Notes: generated from the sequence alone by a model not told the origin. Shown: positions 15,923 through 25,910, counted from the first letter of the stretch. The stretch is 48,170 bases of DNA from an uncultured Clostridia bacterium (GCA_934169725.1 CAKPOF010000008.1:1-48170), one strand, 5' to 3'. A program made the numbers and translations.

Positions 15923-17149
15923 ATGAAAAAAAATAATGGTGTTATTATTTGTAAATCAAAACAAAGTGGTATAACATTAATAGCACTAGTTATAACAATA
16001 ATTATATTGTTAATTTTAGCTGGAGTAAGTATTGCAACAATTACAGGGAATAACGGAGTGCTAAATAAAGCAGCACAAGCCAAAGAAGACAATGAATTTG
16101 CAGCTGTAAAGGAAGCTATAAAATTAGTAGCCACAGAACATACATCATATTTATATGATAATACATCAGATGTAAATTCGAAAAAATCATTTAATGAATG
16201 GCTACAGGATAAAGGATATATAGATACAAATAATGTATTTGATGTAGAAAAATTAACAGGACAAAAAATGACAACAGGAAAAGGTGATCCAACAAGTGGA
16301 TGTGATATATATACAATAACTGAAGAAGAAAAAACTGGAAAAGTGGCAACTTTAGATACACCAAGTCAAGTAATAACACATACTAAAGTTTATTATATTT
16401 ATTACTATAATACTGAAGGATATCAACAGTGTATAGATACAGTTGAGTTAGGAGAAAAAAGAGATACTAAAGTATATGAAGAAGGAGTATTTAAAATAAC
16501 AGAAGATGGATTATTAGATTTTATAGATAAATATGCATATAAAGGAACTTATGATACAGTAAAATATGATGAAAATGGTGAAACTACATTAACAATACCA
16601 GAAACAGTAAAAGGAATACAGGTAAAAGAATTAAAACCAAATTTTGCATGGAAAGTAAGAGGAATAAAAGAAGTAAAAATTAATGCCAAATTGGAAAAAA
16701 TACCTTATATAGCTTTTATGATGAATGAAGATATTGAAAAAATTACTTTGCCAGAAGGGTTAAAGTCGATAGAAGAAAGTGCATTTGATGGTTGTATTAA
16801 TTTGAATTATGTATATATGCCAGATACAGTAACTGATATAGGTTGTTGTGCTTTTGATAATTGCAGAAATTTATCAAACATAAACTTGTCTTCAAATTTA
16901 AAAAGTATAGATGTACTTGCTTTTGCTGGATGTAGCAAATTACAAACGATTACAATTCCAAAAAGTGTTGAAAATATAAAAGTTGATTTAAGTAATAAAG
17001 ATTGGATATTATCTATTTTTAAAAATTGTACAAATTTAAACGAAGTTAATATACAAAAAGGAAGTCCACTTTTAGTGAATGGAGAAGTTACTCAAGATTT
17101 AGCTGATAAATTAGGAGTAGATAAAAGTAAAATTAAAATAGTAGATTAG
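15923..17149 (+). CDS. pilin-like N-terminus fused to leucine-rich repeats (surface protein)
   Basis: A 408-residue exported protein. The N-terminus is type IV prepilin-like: a basic leader, then SGITLIALVITII and a 20-residue hydrophobic helix, so prepilin peptidase could cut after the Gly. The Glu normally at position +5 of a mature pilin is missing. Residues ~50-200 have no family I recognise. From ~215 there are BspA-type leucine-rich repeats (LPEGLKSIEESAFDGCINL, MPDTVTDIGCCAFDNCRNL, LSSNLKSIDVLAFAGCSKL), typical of adhesive clostridial surface proteins. GGGAGG precedes the ATG. No pilus-assembly genes are in the window. Confidence 0.85.
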   Translation: MKKNNGVIICKSKQSGITLIALVITIIILLILAGVSIATITGNNGVLNKAAQAKEDNEFAAVKEAIKLVATEHTSYLYDNTSDVNSKKSFNEWLQDKGYIDTNNVFDVEKLTGQKMTTGKGDPTSGCDIYTITEEEKTGKVATLDTPSQVITHTKVYYIYYYNTEGYQQCIDTVELGEKRDTKVYEEGVFKITEDGLLDFIDKYAYKGTYDTVKYDENGETTLTIPETVKGIQVKELKPNFAWKVRGIKEVKINAKLEKIPYIAFMMNEDIEKITLPEGLKSIEESAFDGCINLNYVYMPDTVTDIGCCAFDNCRNLSNINLSSNLKSIDVLAFAGCSKLQTITIPKSVENIKVDLSNKDWILSIFKNCTNLNEVNIQKGSPLLVNGEVTQDLADKLGVDKSKIKIVD

Positions 17150-17151
17150 AA

Positions 17152-17179
17152 TTAAAGAGGTTTGTAAAAACCTCTTTAA
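17152..17179 (+). terminator. strong hairpin after the LRR gene, no T-tract
   Basis: A perfect 12-bp stem TTAAAGAGGTTT / AAACCTCTTTAA with tetraloop GTAA. What follows (TAATAGG) is not a T-run, so it may be a partial terminator, or protect the upstream message while the polysaccharide genes are read through. Confidence 0.6.
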
Positions 17180-17201
17180 TAATAGGTAAAAAGGAAAAAA
17201 T

Positions 17202-19532
17202 ATGAAATTAGATTTAATATTTGAAATAATAATGTGTATTGTATTGTTTGTTTCAGGAGTGATAATAGGTGGGCCTATCACAAATAATACAGAAATAATA
17301 AATATATGTGTAATGAGTTTAGCAATAGTATATATAATATATTACACAGTAAAAAATAGAAAAAGTATTATAAAAAATAAAATAGATATTTTTATGATAT
17401 TATTAACTTTGTCAAGCTTTTTAGCTTTAACGTTTAAAACTTTTACAACAACAAATGGTTCAATAGAATATATTTTAAGATATAGTAGTATTTTAGGGAT
17501 GTATTTTGTCTCTAAAGAAATAGTGAAAAATAATAATAAAATAATAAAATATATAGCATATACAATATGTATAGCAAATATATTAATATTTTTTATTGGA
17601 ATAGATGATTTAACATATAAAAAATTAAATAATATTTTAGAAAAGTTGGAAATAATGTCTTTTTATCCAAATGGAGACCAAAGAATGATTTCTACTTTTA
17701 GATCTGCTAATACTTTTGGAACATGTATGGCAATTTCATTTTTATTTTCAATTTGCTATTATTTGAAATCAGAAAAAAAGATAGAGAAATTATTTAATTG
17801 TGCTATTATGGTTATATCAGAAAGTGGAATAATATTGTCATATTCTAGAGGTACATGGGTAATACTTGGTTTAATTGGAATAATATATTATTTTACACTA
17901 GAAAAAAGTAAGAGAGCGAAATATATTAGGTCTGTATGTGTTAGTTCAGTTTTAGCAGTGATATATACAGTAATATTTAATAAAATATTAATTACAAATA
18001 ATTTTATCATTTCATGGGTTAGCATACCAGTTACCATTTTTATAGCAATTTTAGTGAATTGGTTATTAGATAAATATGGAAAAAATTTAAAGAAAGTTAA
18101 TTTTTTAAAGTATAAAAAAACAGTAATATTTTTATTAGTTATATTTGTAATAGTAATTGTAGCAATATTAGATATAGGCATGAAAATGACAAGACCATTA
18201 AATTTATTTAATAATAAAACAGATTCAAATGAATATATTCATAGAGTATATAATATACAAGGGGGACAAACATATAAATGTATTTTTGAAATAAATGCAA
18301 AACAAACAACAGAATTTTTTAAAAATTATGAGATAAAACTAGAAGAAAAAAACAAATATTATGATACAATAGATACACATACAATAGAGTTAGGAAATTT
18401 TGATGGAGAAAAAGAGCTTGAGTTTAATACACAAGAAAATACAACAGATTTTAAAATTACATTTAAAAGTAAAAATAATATTGCTCAAAAAGGTTTTGAA
18501 GTAAAGAAACTAATTATAAATGAAAAAGAAGAGGCTTTAAAATATGCATATTTACCTAAAAAAATAGTAGAAAAAATACAAAATTTAAAGATTTCAGATA
18601 ATAGTGTTTCAGAAAGAGTAGAGTTCATGATATCTGGAATAAAAGAAGGTATAGATTATTTCTGGACAGGTACAGGTGGTGATGGATATCAATATGTTGA
18701 AGGGAAATATCAAACATACTATACTTTTTCAACAGAGCCTCATTCATATATAGTTGAATTATTTGCTGAATTTGGGGTTGTTGGTTTAATTTCAATTGTT
18801 ATTATAATTATAAATGTGATAAAAATAGTAATTTTAAATAAAAGTAACAATTTAGAAAAAAATACAATGTTTATTGCATTTTTATTACTATTGTTACATA
18901 GTATGATGGATTTTGATATGTCATATATGTATATAATGTTAATTTTTTATATAATGATTTCCATATTTTCATCAGAGAAAGAAGAATTTAAATATAAAAA
19001 GAGAAGTTCTATATTAATAAATATTTCTTTTATAATATTTATATTCATTGCTTTAGCTGTTAATATAAATAAGAAAAATATAGATTTAGATTTGAATATG
19101 GATAATATAGATTCTAAAAATACGGAATCTGCAATAGCAAAATTAGAAGAATGTGAGAAATATACAGAATTGGAGCCATATGACAAACAGTCAAAAAATA
19201 TAATGATGATGCAATGTATTATAAGAAAAACTATGACTCCTAAAAATTCATTAGAGTTTAAAAAACACATAAAAAATATTGAATATATGTTTGAAAAACA
19301 GATTGATGTTAACAAATATAATATTAGATATCAAGATGTTATTTTTACACAATTGAAAGAAATGATAGATTTATTAGAAATGATGAAAGATGATGAATTA
19401 ATAGATGAATATAAAAATATATTACAAAAAAACGTAGAAATAATTAAAGAAAATGTAGATAGCGATAAGGCCAGACTAACAAAAGAAGAAAGAGAAAGTT
19501 ATAAAGAAGAAATAAATAATTTTTATAAATAA
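17202..19532 (+). CDS. O-antigen ligase/polymerase family membrane protein
   Basis: A 776-residue multi-pass protein of the Wzy/WaaL type, expected to polymerise or ligate a surface glycan outside the membrane. About ten helices are visible. Family-like landmarks are STFRSANTFGTCMA (~165), the SYSRGTW segment (~210) and SEPHSYIVELFAEFGVVGL (~515), which resembles the conserved periplasmic-loop end of the domain. A large hydrophilic insertion (~330-470) would lie outside. The C-terminal ~150 residues are soluble and acidic/Lys-rich. It is followed at 20 bases by a glycosyltransferase, so the genes form an operon. Confidence 0.85.
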   Translation: MKLDLIFEIIMCIVLFVSGVIIGGPITNNTEIINICVMSLAIVYIIYYTVKNRKSIIKNKIDIFMILLTLSSFLALTFKTFTTTNGSIEYILRYSSILGMYFVSKEIVKNNNKIIKYIAYTICIANILIFFIGIDDLTYKKLNNILEKLEIMSFYPNGDQRMISTFRSANTFGTCMAISFLFSICYYLKSEKKIEKLFNCAIMVISESGIILSYSRGTWVILGLIGIIYYFTLEKSKRAKYIRSVCVSSVLAVIYTVIFNKILITNNFIISWVSIPVTIFIAILVNWLLDKYGKNLKKVNFLKYKKTVIFLLVIFVIVIVAILDIGMKMTRPLNLFNNKTDSNEYIHRVYNIQGGQTYKCIFEINAKQTTEFFKNYEIKLEEKNKYYDTIDTHTIELGNFDGEKELEFNTQENTTDFKITFKSKNNIAQKGFEVKKLIINEKEEALKYAYLPKKIVEKIQNLKISDNSVSERVEFMISGIKEGIDYFWTGTGGDGYQYVEGKYQTYYTFSTEPHSYIVELFAEFGVVGLISIVIIIINVIKIVILNKSNNLEKNTMFIAFLLLLLHSMMDFDMSYMYIMLIFYIMISIFSSEKEEFKYKKRSSILINISFIIFIFIALAVNINKKNIDLDLNMDNIDSKNTESAIAKLEECEKYTELEPYDKQSKNIMMMQCIIRKTMTPKNSLEFKKHIKNIEYMFEKQIDVNKYNIRYQDVIFTQLKEMIDLLEMMKDDELIDEYKNILQKNVEIIKENVDSDKARLTKEERESYKEEINNFYK

Positions 19533-19552
19533 AGTGACAGAAAGGGAAAAAT

Positions 19553-20431
19553 ATGTTATCATTTTCATTGATAATACCAACAATTAATAGAAAAATAGAG
19601 TTGAAAAATTTATTGGAATCGATAAAGAATATACAATATAATGAGTTAGAAGAAATTATAGTGATTGACCAAAATGAAAATAATTTAATAGATGATGTAG
19701 TAGAAAAATACAAAAAAATATTGCCAATACAACATTATAAAGTGAATTTTAAGGGAACATCAAAAGCTAAAAACTATGGAGCAAAAATGGCAAAAGGTGA
19801 CATTATAAATTTTCCTGATGATGACAGTCAGATATTACCACAAACATTAAGTACTGTGAATGAAATGTTTAAAGAGAAGAAAGAATATTCAGTTATTTGT
19901 GGAAAAATAGAAGATAAAGAAGAAAAACAAAATATTTTGAATTTTAAAAATAAGAATGTAAAGGTTAATTTTAGTAATTTATATCAAACTACAATTGAAT
20001 GTAACATGTTTTTTAAAAGAAAAGAATTTTTAAAAGTAGGAATGTTTGATCCAAACTTGGGAATAGGAAAATATTATGGTGCAGAAGAGGGAGCAGATTT
20101 AGTTTGTAGAATGTTATATAAAAAAATAAAAATTTATTATATTAATGAAACATTTTTTTATCATCCAAACAAAAAAAGAGAAGAAGATATAGAGAAGTAT
20201 TATAGATATGGACTAGGAACAGGGGGATTTGCAAGAAAGCATTTAAAAGAGTATAAATGTATAATTCCTTTTATATATTTAACACTGAAAAATGTAAAAT
20301 CGTTTTTTTTAATTTTTATAAGTTTTATAAAAAGAGATAAATATATGATAAATAAACAAATTCATTCTATAAAAGGAAGAATGAAGGGATTGTTAGGAAG
20401 TGAAAATAGTGAAGGTAGCAATAATACATGA
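19553..20431 (+). CDS. family 2 glycosyltransferase
   Basis: A GT-A fold enzyme of 292 residues, presumably adding a sugar to a lipid-linked surface glycan precursor. It starts FSLIIPTINRKIEL, has GTSKAKNYGAKMAKGDIINF and the metal-binding acidic motif PDDDSQ at about residue 85-90, and a C-terminal region (ARKHL, then hydrophobic) that could touch the membrane. GAAAGGG lies upstream of the ATG. The end overlaps the start of the next glycosyltransferase gene, a sign of coupled translation. Donor and acceptor cannot be read from sequence. Confidence 0.9.
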   Translation: MLSFSLIIPTINRKIELKNLLESIKNIQYNELEEIIVIDQNENNLIDDVVEKYKKILPIQHYKVNFKGTSKAKNYGAKMAKGDIINFPDDDSQILPQTLSTVNEMFKEKKEYSVICGKIEDKEEKQNILNFKNKNVKVNFSNLYQTTIECNMFFKRKEFLKVGMFDPNLGIGKYYGAEEGADLVCRMLYKKIKIYYINETFFYHPNKKREEDIEKYYRYGLGTGGFARKHLKEYKCIIPFIYLTLKNVKSFFLIFISFIKRDKYMINKQIHSIKGRMKGLLGSENSEGSNNT

Positions 20432-21494
20432 TTGGATAGTTAATTATGGAGGAGCTGAAAAGGTTTTATTAGAAATTCATAAAATATTTCCAGAAGCACC
20501 AATATATACTTTGGTATATAATAAAAAGAGAATGGGGAAATATTTTAAAGGGATAGATATAAGAACATCTTTGGTACAAAAATTACCTTTTGGAATAAGT
20601 AAATATAGATATTATTTGCCACTTATGCCAATGGCTTTTGAGCAATTTGATTTATCTGAATATGACCTAATTATTAGTACATCTTCGTGTTGTGCTAAAG
20701 GTGTTAATGTTAATGCAAATTCAACACATATATGTTATTGCCATACGCCAATGAGATATGCATGGGACATGTATAATAAATATAATACTGGAAATATACT
20801 AAAAAAATTTATTATAGCAAAACAGATAAGTAAATTACGAATATGGGATTGTGTATCTTCAAATAGGGTAGATTATTTTATAGCTAATTCTGAATATGTG
20901 AAAAAGAGAATAGAGAAACATTATAGAAGAGAAGCTAGAGTAATTAATCCACCAATAGATGAGATGTATTATAAAAAAAGTAAAAAAACAGGAGAAAATG
21001 GATATTATTTAGCTGTAAGTAGAATGGTAAAATATAAAAAAATGGATTTAATAGTAGAAGCTTTTAATGAATTGAATTTGCCATTAATAGTTGTTGGAGA
21101 TGGACCCGAAAGAAATAAAGTAAAAAGAATAGCCAAAAAGAATATTGAGTTTAAAGAAGAGATTTCACAGAAACAATTAAAAGAATTATATGATAATTGT
21201 AAAGCATTTGTTTTTATGGCTGAAGAAGATTTTGGAATGGTTATGGCAGAAGCTGAAGCTTGTGGAAAACCAGTAATAGCATATTATAAAGGTGGAGCAA
21301 GTGAGATTGTTGAAAACGAAAAAAGTGGATTATTTGTTGAAAAGCAAACAAAAGAATCATTAATAGAAAAAGTTAATTTAATGGAAAAAATATATAAAAA
21401 ATTTGATGAAGATGAAATACGAGAATATGCAAAAAAATTTAATGTTAATAATTTTAGAGAACAAATAAAAAATGCAATTGATGAATGGAAGTAA
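20409..21494 (+). CDS. family 4 glycosyltransferase
   Basis: A retaining GT-B enzyme of about 361 residues. It starts VAIIHDWIVNYGGAEKVL, has the CHTPMRYAWDMY segment (~115) common in mannosyl/rhamnosyl-transferases of this group, and the EX7E motif in EEDFGMVMAEAEACGKP (~280). GTG 20409 is preferred, with AGGAAG 8 bases upstream; GTG 20400 is the alternative. The start lies inside the preceding gene. It closes the polysaccharide module, which looks inserted between the clp cluster and priA. Confidence 0.92.
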   Translation: MKVAIIHDWIVNYGGAEKVLLEIHKIFPEAPIYTLVYNKKRMGKYFKGIDIRTSLVQKLPFGISKYRYYLPLMPMAFEQFDLSEYDLIISTSSCCAKGVNVNANSTHICYCHTPMRYAWDMYNKYNTGNILKKFIIAKQISKLRIWDCVSSNRVDYFIANSEYVKKRIEKHYRREARVINPPIDEMYYKKSKKTGENGYYLAVSRMVKYKKMDLIVEAFNELNLPLIVVGDGPERNKVKRIAKKNIEFKEEISQKQLKELYDNCKAFVFMAEEDFGMVMAEAEACGKPVIAYYKGGASEIVENEKSGLFVEKQTKESLIEKVNLMEKIYKKFDEDEIREYAKKFNVNNFREQIKNAIDEWK

Positions 21495-21566
21495 TTATAT
21501 TATCTGATAGATTGAATACAAGAATTAAAATAAATAAGTAATACAATAAAAATAGAAGGAGACAAA

Positions 21567-23840
21567 ATGGTAGCAGAAGTAATAATAAATAGAGGAGCAA
21601 AAAAATTAAATAGAATATTTGATTATAATATACCAAAAGAATTAGAAGAACTAATACTAGTAGGAAGCAAAGTATTAGTTCCTTTTGGTAATGGTGGAAA
21701 ACTGGTTGAAGCTTTTGTTACAGGAATTAAAGAAAAATCAGAGTATGAAATAAAAGATATAGCAAAACTAGAAGAAAATTTAACAGATAATCAAATAAAT
21801 CTGGCCAAATGGATGGCAAATAGATATTTTTGTAATGTGTCAGAGTGTATAAAATTAATGCTTACACCAGGAACAAGAAATAAAAATAAAGATAAGAGAA
21901 TACAAGATAAAAAGGTAAATATAGTTCAATTAAAAAAGAGTAAAGAAGAGATAGAAAATGACGTTATAAATAAAAATGTAAAATCAGATAAACAAATAAA
22001 AATATTAAATTTTTTAAAAAGTAATGAAAATGCTACTGTTACAGAAATAGAAAATTTTACTGGATGTTCAAGAGCAATTGTTAATACTTTGGTGAAAAAT
22101 GGTTATTTAGAATTTATAGAGAAGAAAGTAGAAAGAAATCCACTTATTGATAGACAATGTGAAAAAAGTAATAGTTTAGAATTAACAGAAGAACAGCAAA
22201 TAGCATTTAAAAATGTAGAAGAAGCAATAGATACGAATAGATATAAGCAATTTTTATTATATGGGGTTACAGGTTCAGGAAAAACAGAGGTGTATTTGCA
22301 ATTAATAGAAAAAGTCATAAAAATAGGAAAAAATGCGATTGTATTAGTCCCAGAAATATCGTTGACTCCACAAATGTTGGATAGATTTATTTCAAGATTT
22401 GGAAAAGAAGAAATAGCAATTTTGCATAGTAAGTTGTCTATAGGAGAGAGGCATGATGAATGGGAAAGAATAAGAAATGGTAAAGCAAGAATTGTAATTG
22501 GAGCTAGATCAGCAATATTTGCACCTATAGAAAATATAGGGATTATTATAATAGATGAAGAACATGATACATCATATAAATCAGAAACAACGCCTAGATA
22601 TAATGCAAAAGAAATAGCTAAAATAATTGCAAAAACAAATAATGCTCCACTATTGCTAGGAAGTGCAACTCCAGATATTAGTACATTTTATAGGTCACAA
22701 AACTATAATAGACAATATGAAAATCTAATTGGAGAAAATTGTGAAGAAATAAAATTATTGGAATTAACTAAAAGAGCTAATAATTCATCATTACCTAAAG
22801 TAGAAATAATTGATTTAAAACAAGAATTAGCAAATGGTAATAGATCAATGTTAAGTATGGAATTATATACATCTATAGAAGAAAATTTAAAAGCGAAAAA
22901 ACAAACAATTTTATTTTTAAATAGAAGAGGATATTACACATTTATAATGTGCAGAAATTGTGGATATACAGTAAAGTGTCCATATTGTAATATTAGTATG
23001 ACATATCATAGTTATGAGAAAAAATTGAAATGTCATTATTGTGGACATGAAGAAAATTTAGTTCAGGTTTGTCCAGAATGTCATAGTGATAAGATTAGAT
23101 ATTTTGGAACAGGAACGCAAAAGTTAGAGCAAGAGATTTGTAAGCAATTTCCACAAGCTACAACTATTAGAATGGATATAGATTCTGTGAAGAAAAAAAA
23201 TTCACATGAAGAAATATTAAAAAAATTTAGAGATGAAAATATTGATATATTAATAGGAACACAAATGGTAGTTAAAGGACATCATTTTCCAAATGTTACT
23301 TTAGTAGGAGTAATTGCGGCAGATAGTTCTTTAAATATAGATGATTATAGAGCAAATGAAAGAACTTTTCAGATTTTAACTCAAGTTGCAGGAAGAGCGG
23401 GTAGAGACAAATATCCAGGTAAAGTTGTTATTCAAACATATAATCCAGATAATTTTAGTATAATATGTGCTCAAAAACAAAATTATAATATGTTTTATGA
23501 AACAGAGATAGAACTTAGAAAGCAGTTGAAATATCCACCATTTTGCGATATAATATTAATTGGATTTAATAGCTATCAAGAAGATGAAATAAAAAAAGTA
23601 TCTGAATATATGTATAAAAAATTAGAATTTAATTTAGACAAAGAAAAATTTAGAATATTTAAACCTACTCCATGTCCAATAGATAAAATTCAAAATAGAT
23701 ATAGATGGCGAATTATAATAAAAGGAATTATGGATAATAAAACTAATAAAATTTTGAATGAGGTTTTAAGGGAAATATATACTAAAAATATTAAAGATAC
23801 AAGAATATCAATAGATATAAATCCTAATAGTATGAGTTAG
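21567..23840 (+). CDS. priA: primosomal protein N' (replication restart helicase)
   Basis: A 3'-5' helicase that reloads the replisome at stalled forks. It has 757 residues. Walker A GVTGSGKTEVYLQ and the box IIIDEEHDTSYKSE are present, followed by the eight-Cys zinc region (CRNCGYTVKCPYCN ... CHYCGHEE ... CPECHS) between helicase lobes, then GTGTQKLEQEI and the QVAGRAGR motif. The N-terminal 3'-binding domain begins VAEVIINRGAKKLNRIFDY. AGAAGGAG precedes the ATG. def and fmt follow within 20 bases each, the usual priA-def-fmt operon. Confidence 0.98.
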   Translation: MVAEVIINRGAKKLNRIFDYNIPKELEELILVGSKVLVPFGNGGKLVEAFVTGIKEKSEYEIKDIAKLEENLTDNQINLAKWMANRYFCNVSECIKLMLTPGTRNKNKDKRIQDKKVNIVQLKKSKEEIENDVINKNVKSDKQIKILNFLKSNENATVTEIENFTGCSRAIVNTLVKNGYLEFIEKKVERNPLIDRQCEKSNSLELTEEQQIAFKNVEEAIDTNRYKQFLLYGVTGSGKTEVYLQLIEKVIKIGKNAIVLVPEISLTPQMLDRFISRFGKEEIAILHSKLSIGERHDEWERIRNGKARIVIGARSAIFAPIENIGIIIIDEEHDTSYKSETTPRYNAKEIAKIIAKTNNAPLLLGSATPDISTFYRSQNYNRQYENLIGENCEEIKLLELTKRANNSSLPKVEIIDLKQELANGNRSMLSMELYTSIEENLKAKKQTILFLNRRGYYTFIMCRNCGYTVKCPYCNISMTYHSYEKKLKCHYCGHEENLVQVCPECHSDKIRYFGTGTQKLEQEICKQFPQATTIRMDIDSVKKKNSHEEILKKFRDENIDILIGTQMVVKGHHFPNVTLVGVIAADSSLNIDDYRANERTFQILTQVAGRAGRDKYPGKVVIQTYNPDNFSIICAQKQNYNMFYETEIELRKQLKYPPFCDIILIGFNSYQEDEIKKVSEYMYKKLEFNLDKEKFRIFKPTPCPIDKIQNRYRWRIIIKGIMDNKTNKILNEVLREIYTKNIKDTRISIDINPNSMS

Positions 23841-23858
23841 TGAAAGGAATGAAAATAT

Positions 23859-24344
23859 ATGGCAATAAGAAATCTAAGATATCAAGGTGATGAAATATTA
23901 AAAAAGAAATCAAGAGAAATTTTAAATGAAGATATTGCAGAAGAAAAAATACAAACATTAATAGATGATATGATTGATACTATGCATAAATACAATGGAG
24001 TAGGATTAGCAGCAGTTCAAGTTGGAGTTTTAAAAAGAATTGTAGTTATTGATTTATATGATGATAATGGACCAATAGTATTAATAAATCCAGTAATAAT
24101 AAAAACAAAAGGTGAACAAGAAGTAGAAGAGGGATGTTTAAGTTTTCCAAATGAGTTTGCAAAAGTAATAAGACCAGCAGAGGTGGTTGCAGAATATACT
24201 GATAGAAATGGTAAAAGGATGAGAGTAAAAGCAAAAGAATTATTAGCTCAGGCTATAGCACATGAATTAGATCATCTAGATGGAGAATTATTTATTGATA
24301 AAATAATTCCAGGTACATTAGAATATGTAGAACCAGAAAAGTAA
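23859..24344 (+). CDS. def: peptide deformylase
   Basis: Removes the formyl group from nascent N-terminal Met. It has 161 residues with all three motifs: GVGLAAVQVG, EEGCLSFP (metal Cys) and HELDHLDG (HExxH metal site). It is short, without the insertion of the long Gram-positive type 2 enzymes, so it resembles type 1. It lies between priA (18 bases) and fmt (19 bases), and the pair adds and removes formyl groups in the same pathway. Confidence 0.98.
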   Translation: MAIRNLRYQGDEILKKKSREILNEDIAEEKIQTLIDDMIDTMHKYNGVGLAAVQVGVLKRIVVIDLYDDNGPIVLINPVIIKTKGEQEVEEGCLSFPNEFAKVIRPAEVVAEYTDRNGKRMRVKAKELLAQAIAHELDHLDGELFIDKIIPGTLEYVEPEK

Positions 24345-24363
24345 AAAATAAAGGAGATTTTAT

Positions 24364-25311
24364 ATGAAGATTGTATTTATGGGAACACCAGATTTTGCTG
24401 AAGAAAGTTTAAAAAAAATTTATGAAGCAAAACATGAAATAATATCTGTTGTAACAAATCCAGATAGACCTAAAGGGAGGGGGATGAAACTTATTTCAAG
24501 CCCTGTAAAAGAATATGCTTTAGAACATGATTTAACTGTTTTACAACCAGAAAAAGTAAAAGGAAATATTGAATTTATTGAAAAAATAAAAGAATTAAAT
24601 CCTGATATTATATGTGTTGTAGCATATGGAAAAATTTTACCAAAAGAAATATTAGAAATTCCTAAATATGGATGTATTAATGTACATGCATCATTATTAC
24701 CTAAATATAGAGGTGCAGCACCAATACAATGGGCAGTCATAAATGGAGATAAAACAACAGGAGTAACTACAATGTATATGGATTTAGGAATGGATACTGG
24801 AGATATGATTTTAAAAAGAGAAGTAGAAATAGGCGATGAAGAAACAACAGGAGAACTATGGGATAGATTAAAAGTGATAGGTGGAGAACTTTTAGTTGAA
24901 ACTGTAGAAAAAATTGAAAAAGGAATAGCACCTAGAGAAAAACAAGATGAAGAATATACAATGGCTCCAATGTTATCAAAAGATATGGCAAAAATAGATT
25001 GGAATAAAACAGCAGAAGATATAAAAAATTTAGTAAGAGGTTTAAATCCAATAATGGGAGCATATACTTTTTTAAACGGTAAAAAAGTTAAATTTTGGAA
25101 AGTTCAAGTTGCAAAAGAAATACATGCAGAAAATATGAATTTTTTAAAAAACGGAACAGTTATTGTGTCAGATGCAAAAGATGGAATATATATAAAATGT
25201 AAAGAAGGAATTTTGAAAGTATTAGAAATACAAGGTGAAAATGCAAAAAGAATGACAATACAAGATTATTTAAGAGGAAAACCAATACAAGAGTTTGAGA
25301 TTTTTGAGTAA
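24364..25311 (+). CDS. fmt: methionyl-tRNA formyltransferase
   Basis: Formylates initiator Met-tRNA using 10-formyl-tetrahydrofolate. It has 315 residues. The N-terminal hydrolase fold starts IVFMGTPDFAEESL; the catalytic region NVHASLLPKYRGAAPIQWA carries the Asn-His pair, followed by MDLGMDTGDM. The C-terminal OB-like domain (about 205-315) is complete. AAAGGAGA precedes the ATG. The folate donor is supplied by fhs, which is encoded 4 kb downstream. Confidence 0.98.
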   Translation: MKIVFMGTPDFAEESLKKIYEAKHEIISVVTNPDRPKGRGMKLISSPVKEYALEHDLTVLQPEKVKGNIEFIEKIKELNPDIICVVAYGKILPKEILEIPKYGCINVHASLLPKYRGAAPIQWAVINGDKTTGVTTMYMDLGMDTGDMILKREVEIGDEETTGELWDRLKVIGGELLVETVEKIEKGIAPREKQDEEYTMAPMLSKDMAKIDWNKTAEDIKNLVRGLNPIMGAYTFLNGKKVKFWKVQVAKEIHAENMNFLKNGTVIVSDAKDGIYIKCKEGILKVLEIQGENAKRMTIQDYLRGKPIQEFEIFE

Positions 25312-25326
25312 ATATTTAGAAAATAG

Positions 25327-25379
25327 TTGTAAAATAAAAGGAAAATTGATATACTTATACAAGTTAAGTATATCTTTTT
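25327..25379 (+). promoter_or_regulatory. promoter overlapping a palindrome/terminator, upstream of asp23
   Basis: TTGTAA (25327-25332), a 17-base spacer and TATACT (25350-25355) with an upstream TGA form a good extended -10 promoter. The -10 is part of a 10-bp perfect stem GATATACTTA (25348-25357) / TAAGTATATC (25365-25374) followed by TTTTT. The same sequence can therefore terminate fmt transcription, and act as an operator over the start point of the asp23-amaP operon. Confidence 0.65.
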
Positions 25380-25400
25380 ATGTTAAAGGAGGAAAAGATT

Positions 25401-25859
25401 ATGGAAGAAAATAAAAAAGTTGAAAATGGAGAGGTTGTTGAATTAGAACAAGAAATAAAAACAGAAGATGAAGGAATACAAATATCAAATGATGTTGTAG
25501 CTGTTATAGCAGGAGTTGCTGTATCAGAAGTGCAAGGTGTATCTGGAATGTCAGGTGGTTTTGCAGGAGGAATAACAGAAGTATTAAGCGGAAAAAAGAA
25601 TTTAGCTAAAGGAATTAAAGTAGAAATAGATGACTCAAAAGTAAAAATAGATGTTAACATTATTGTAGAATATGGTTCTAGAATACCAGATGTTGCATTT
25701 GAAATTCAAAATAGAGTAAAAAAATCAGTAGAAAATATGACTGGATTAAAAGTTGAAGAAGTTAATGTCCATGTTCAAGGTGTAAATACAGATTCAGTAA
25801 AAAACAACAAAGAAGAACAGGAAAATGATGAAGTAGAAGAAAATAATGAAGAAATGTAA
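25401..25859 (+). CDS. Asp23/Gls24 family envelope stress protein
   Basis: A 152-residue protein of the Asp23/Gls24 (YqhY/YloU) family: a Glu-rich N-terminus, then IQISNDVVAVIAGVAVSEVQGV and GIKVEIDDSKVKIDVNIIVEYGSRIPDVAFEIQ-type strands across about 30-130, and an acidic tail. These proteins coat the inner face of the membrane, tethered by AmaP, and affect envelope homeostasis and fatty-acid synthesis. ATG 25401 has AAAGGAGG 8 bases upstream and is preferred over the in-frame ATG 25380. It heads the asp23-amaP-DUF2273-nusB operon. Confidence 0.93.
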   Translation: MEENKKVENGEVVELEQEIKTEDEGIQISNDVVAVIAGVAVSEVQGVSGMSGGFAGGITEVLSGKKNLAKGIKVEIDDSKVKIDVNIIVEYGSRIPDVAFEIQNRVKKSVENMTGLKVEEVNVHVQGVNTDSVKNNKEEQENDEVEENNEEM

Positions 25860-25910
25860 TTAGTATATAAAAATATTACTAGTCAAATAAAGATAAGGAG
25901 AAGAGATAGA

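Noticed and set aside
17152..17179. A standard intrinsic terminator ending the LRR gene unit
   Set aside because: The stem is perfect but there is no T-run on its 3' side, so full termination is not claimed.
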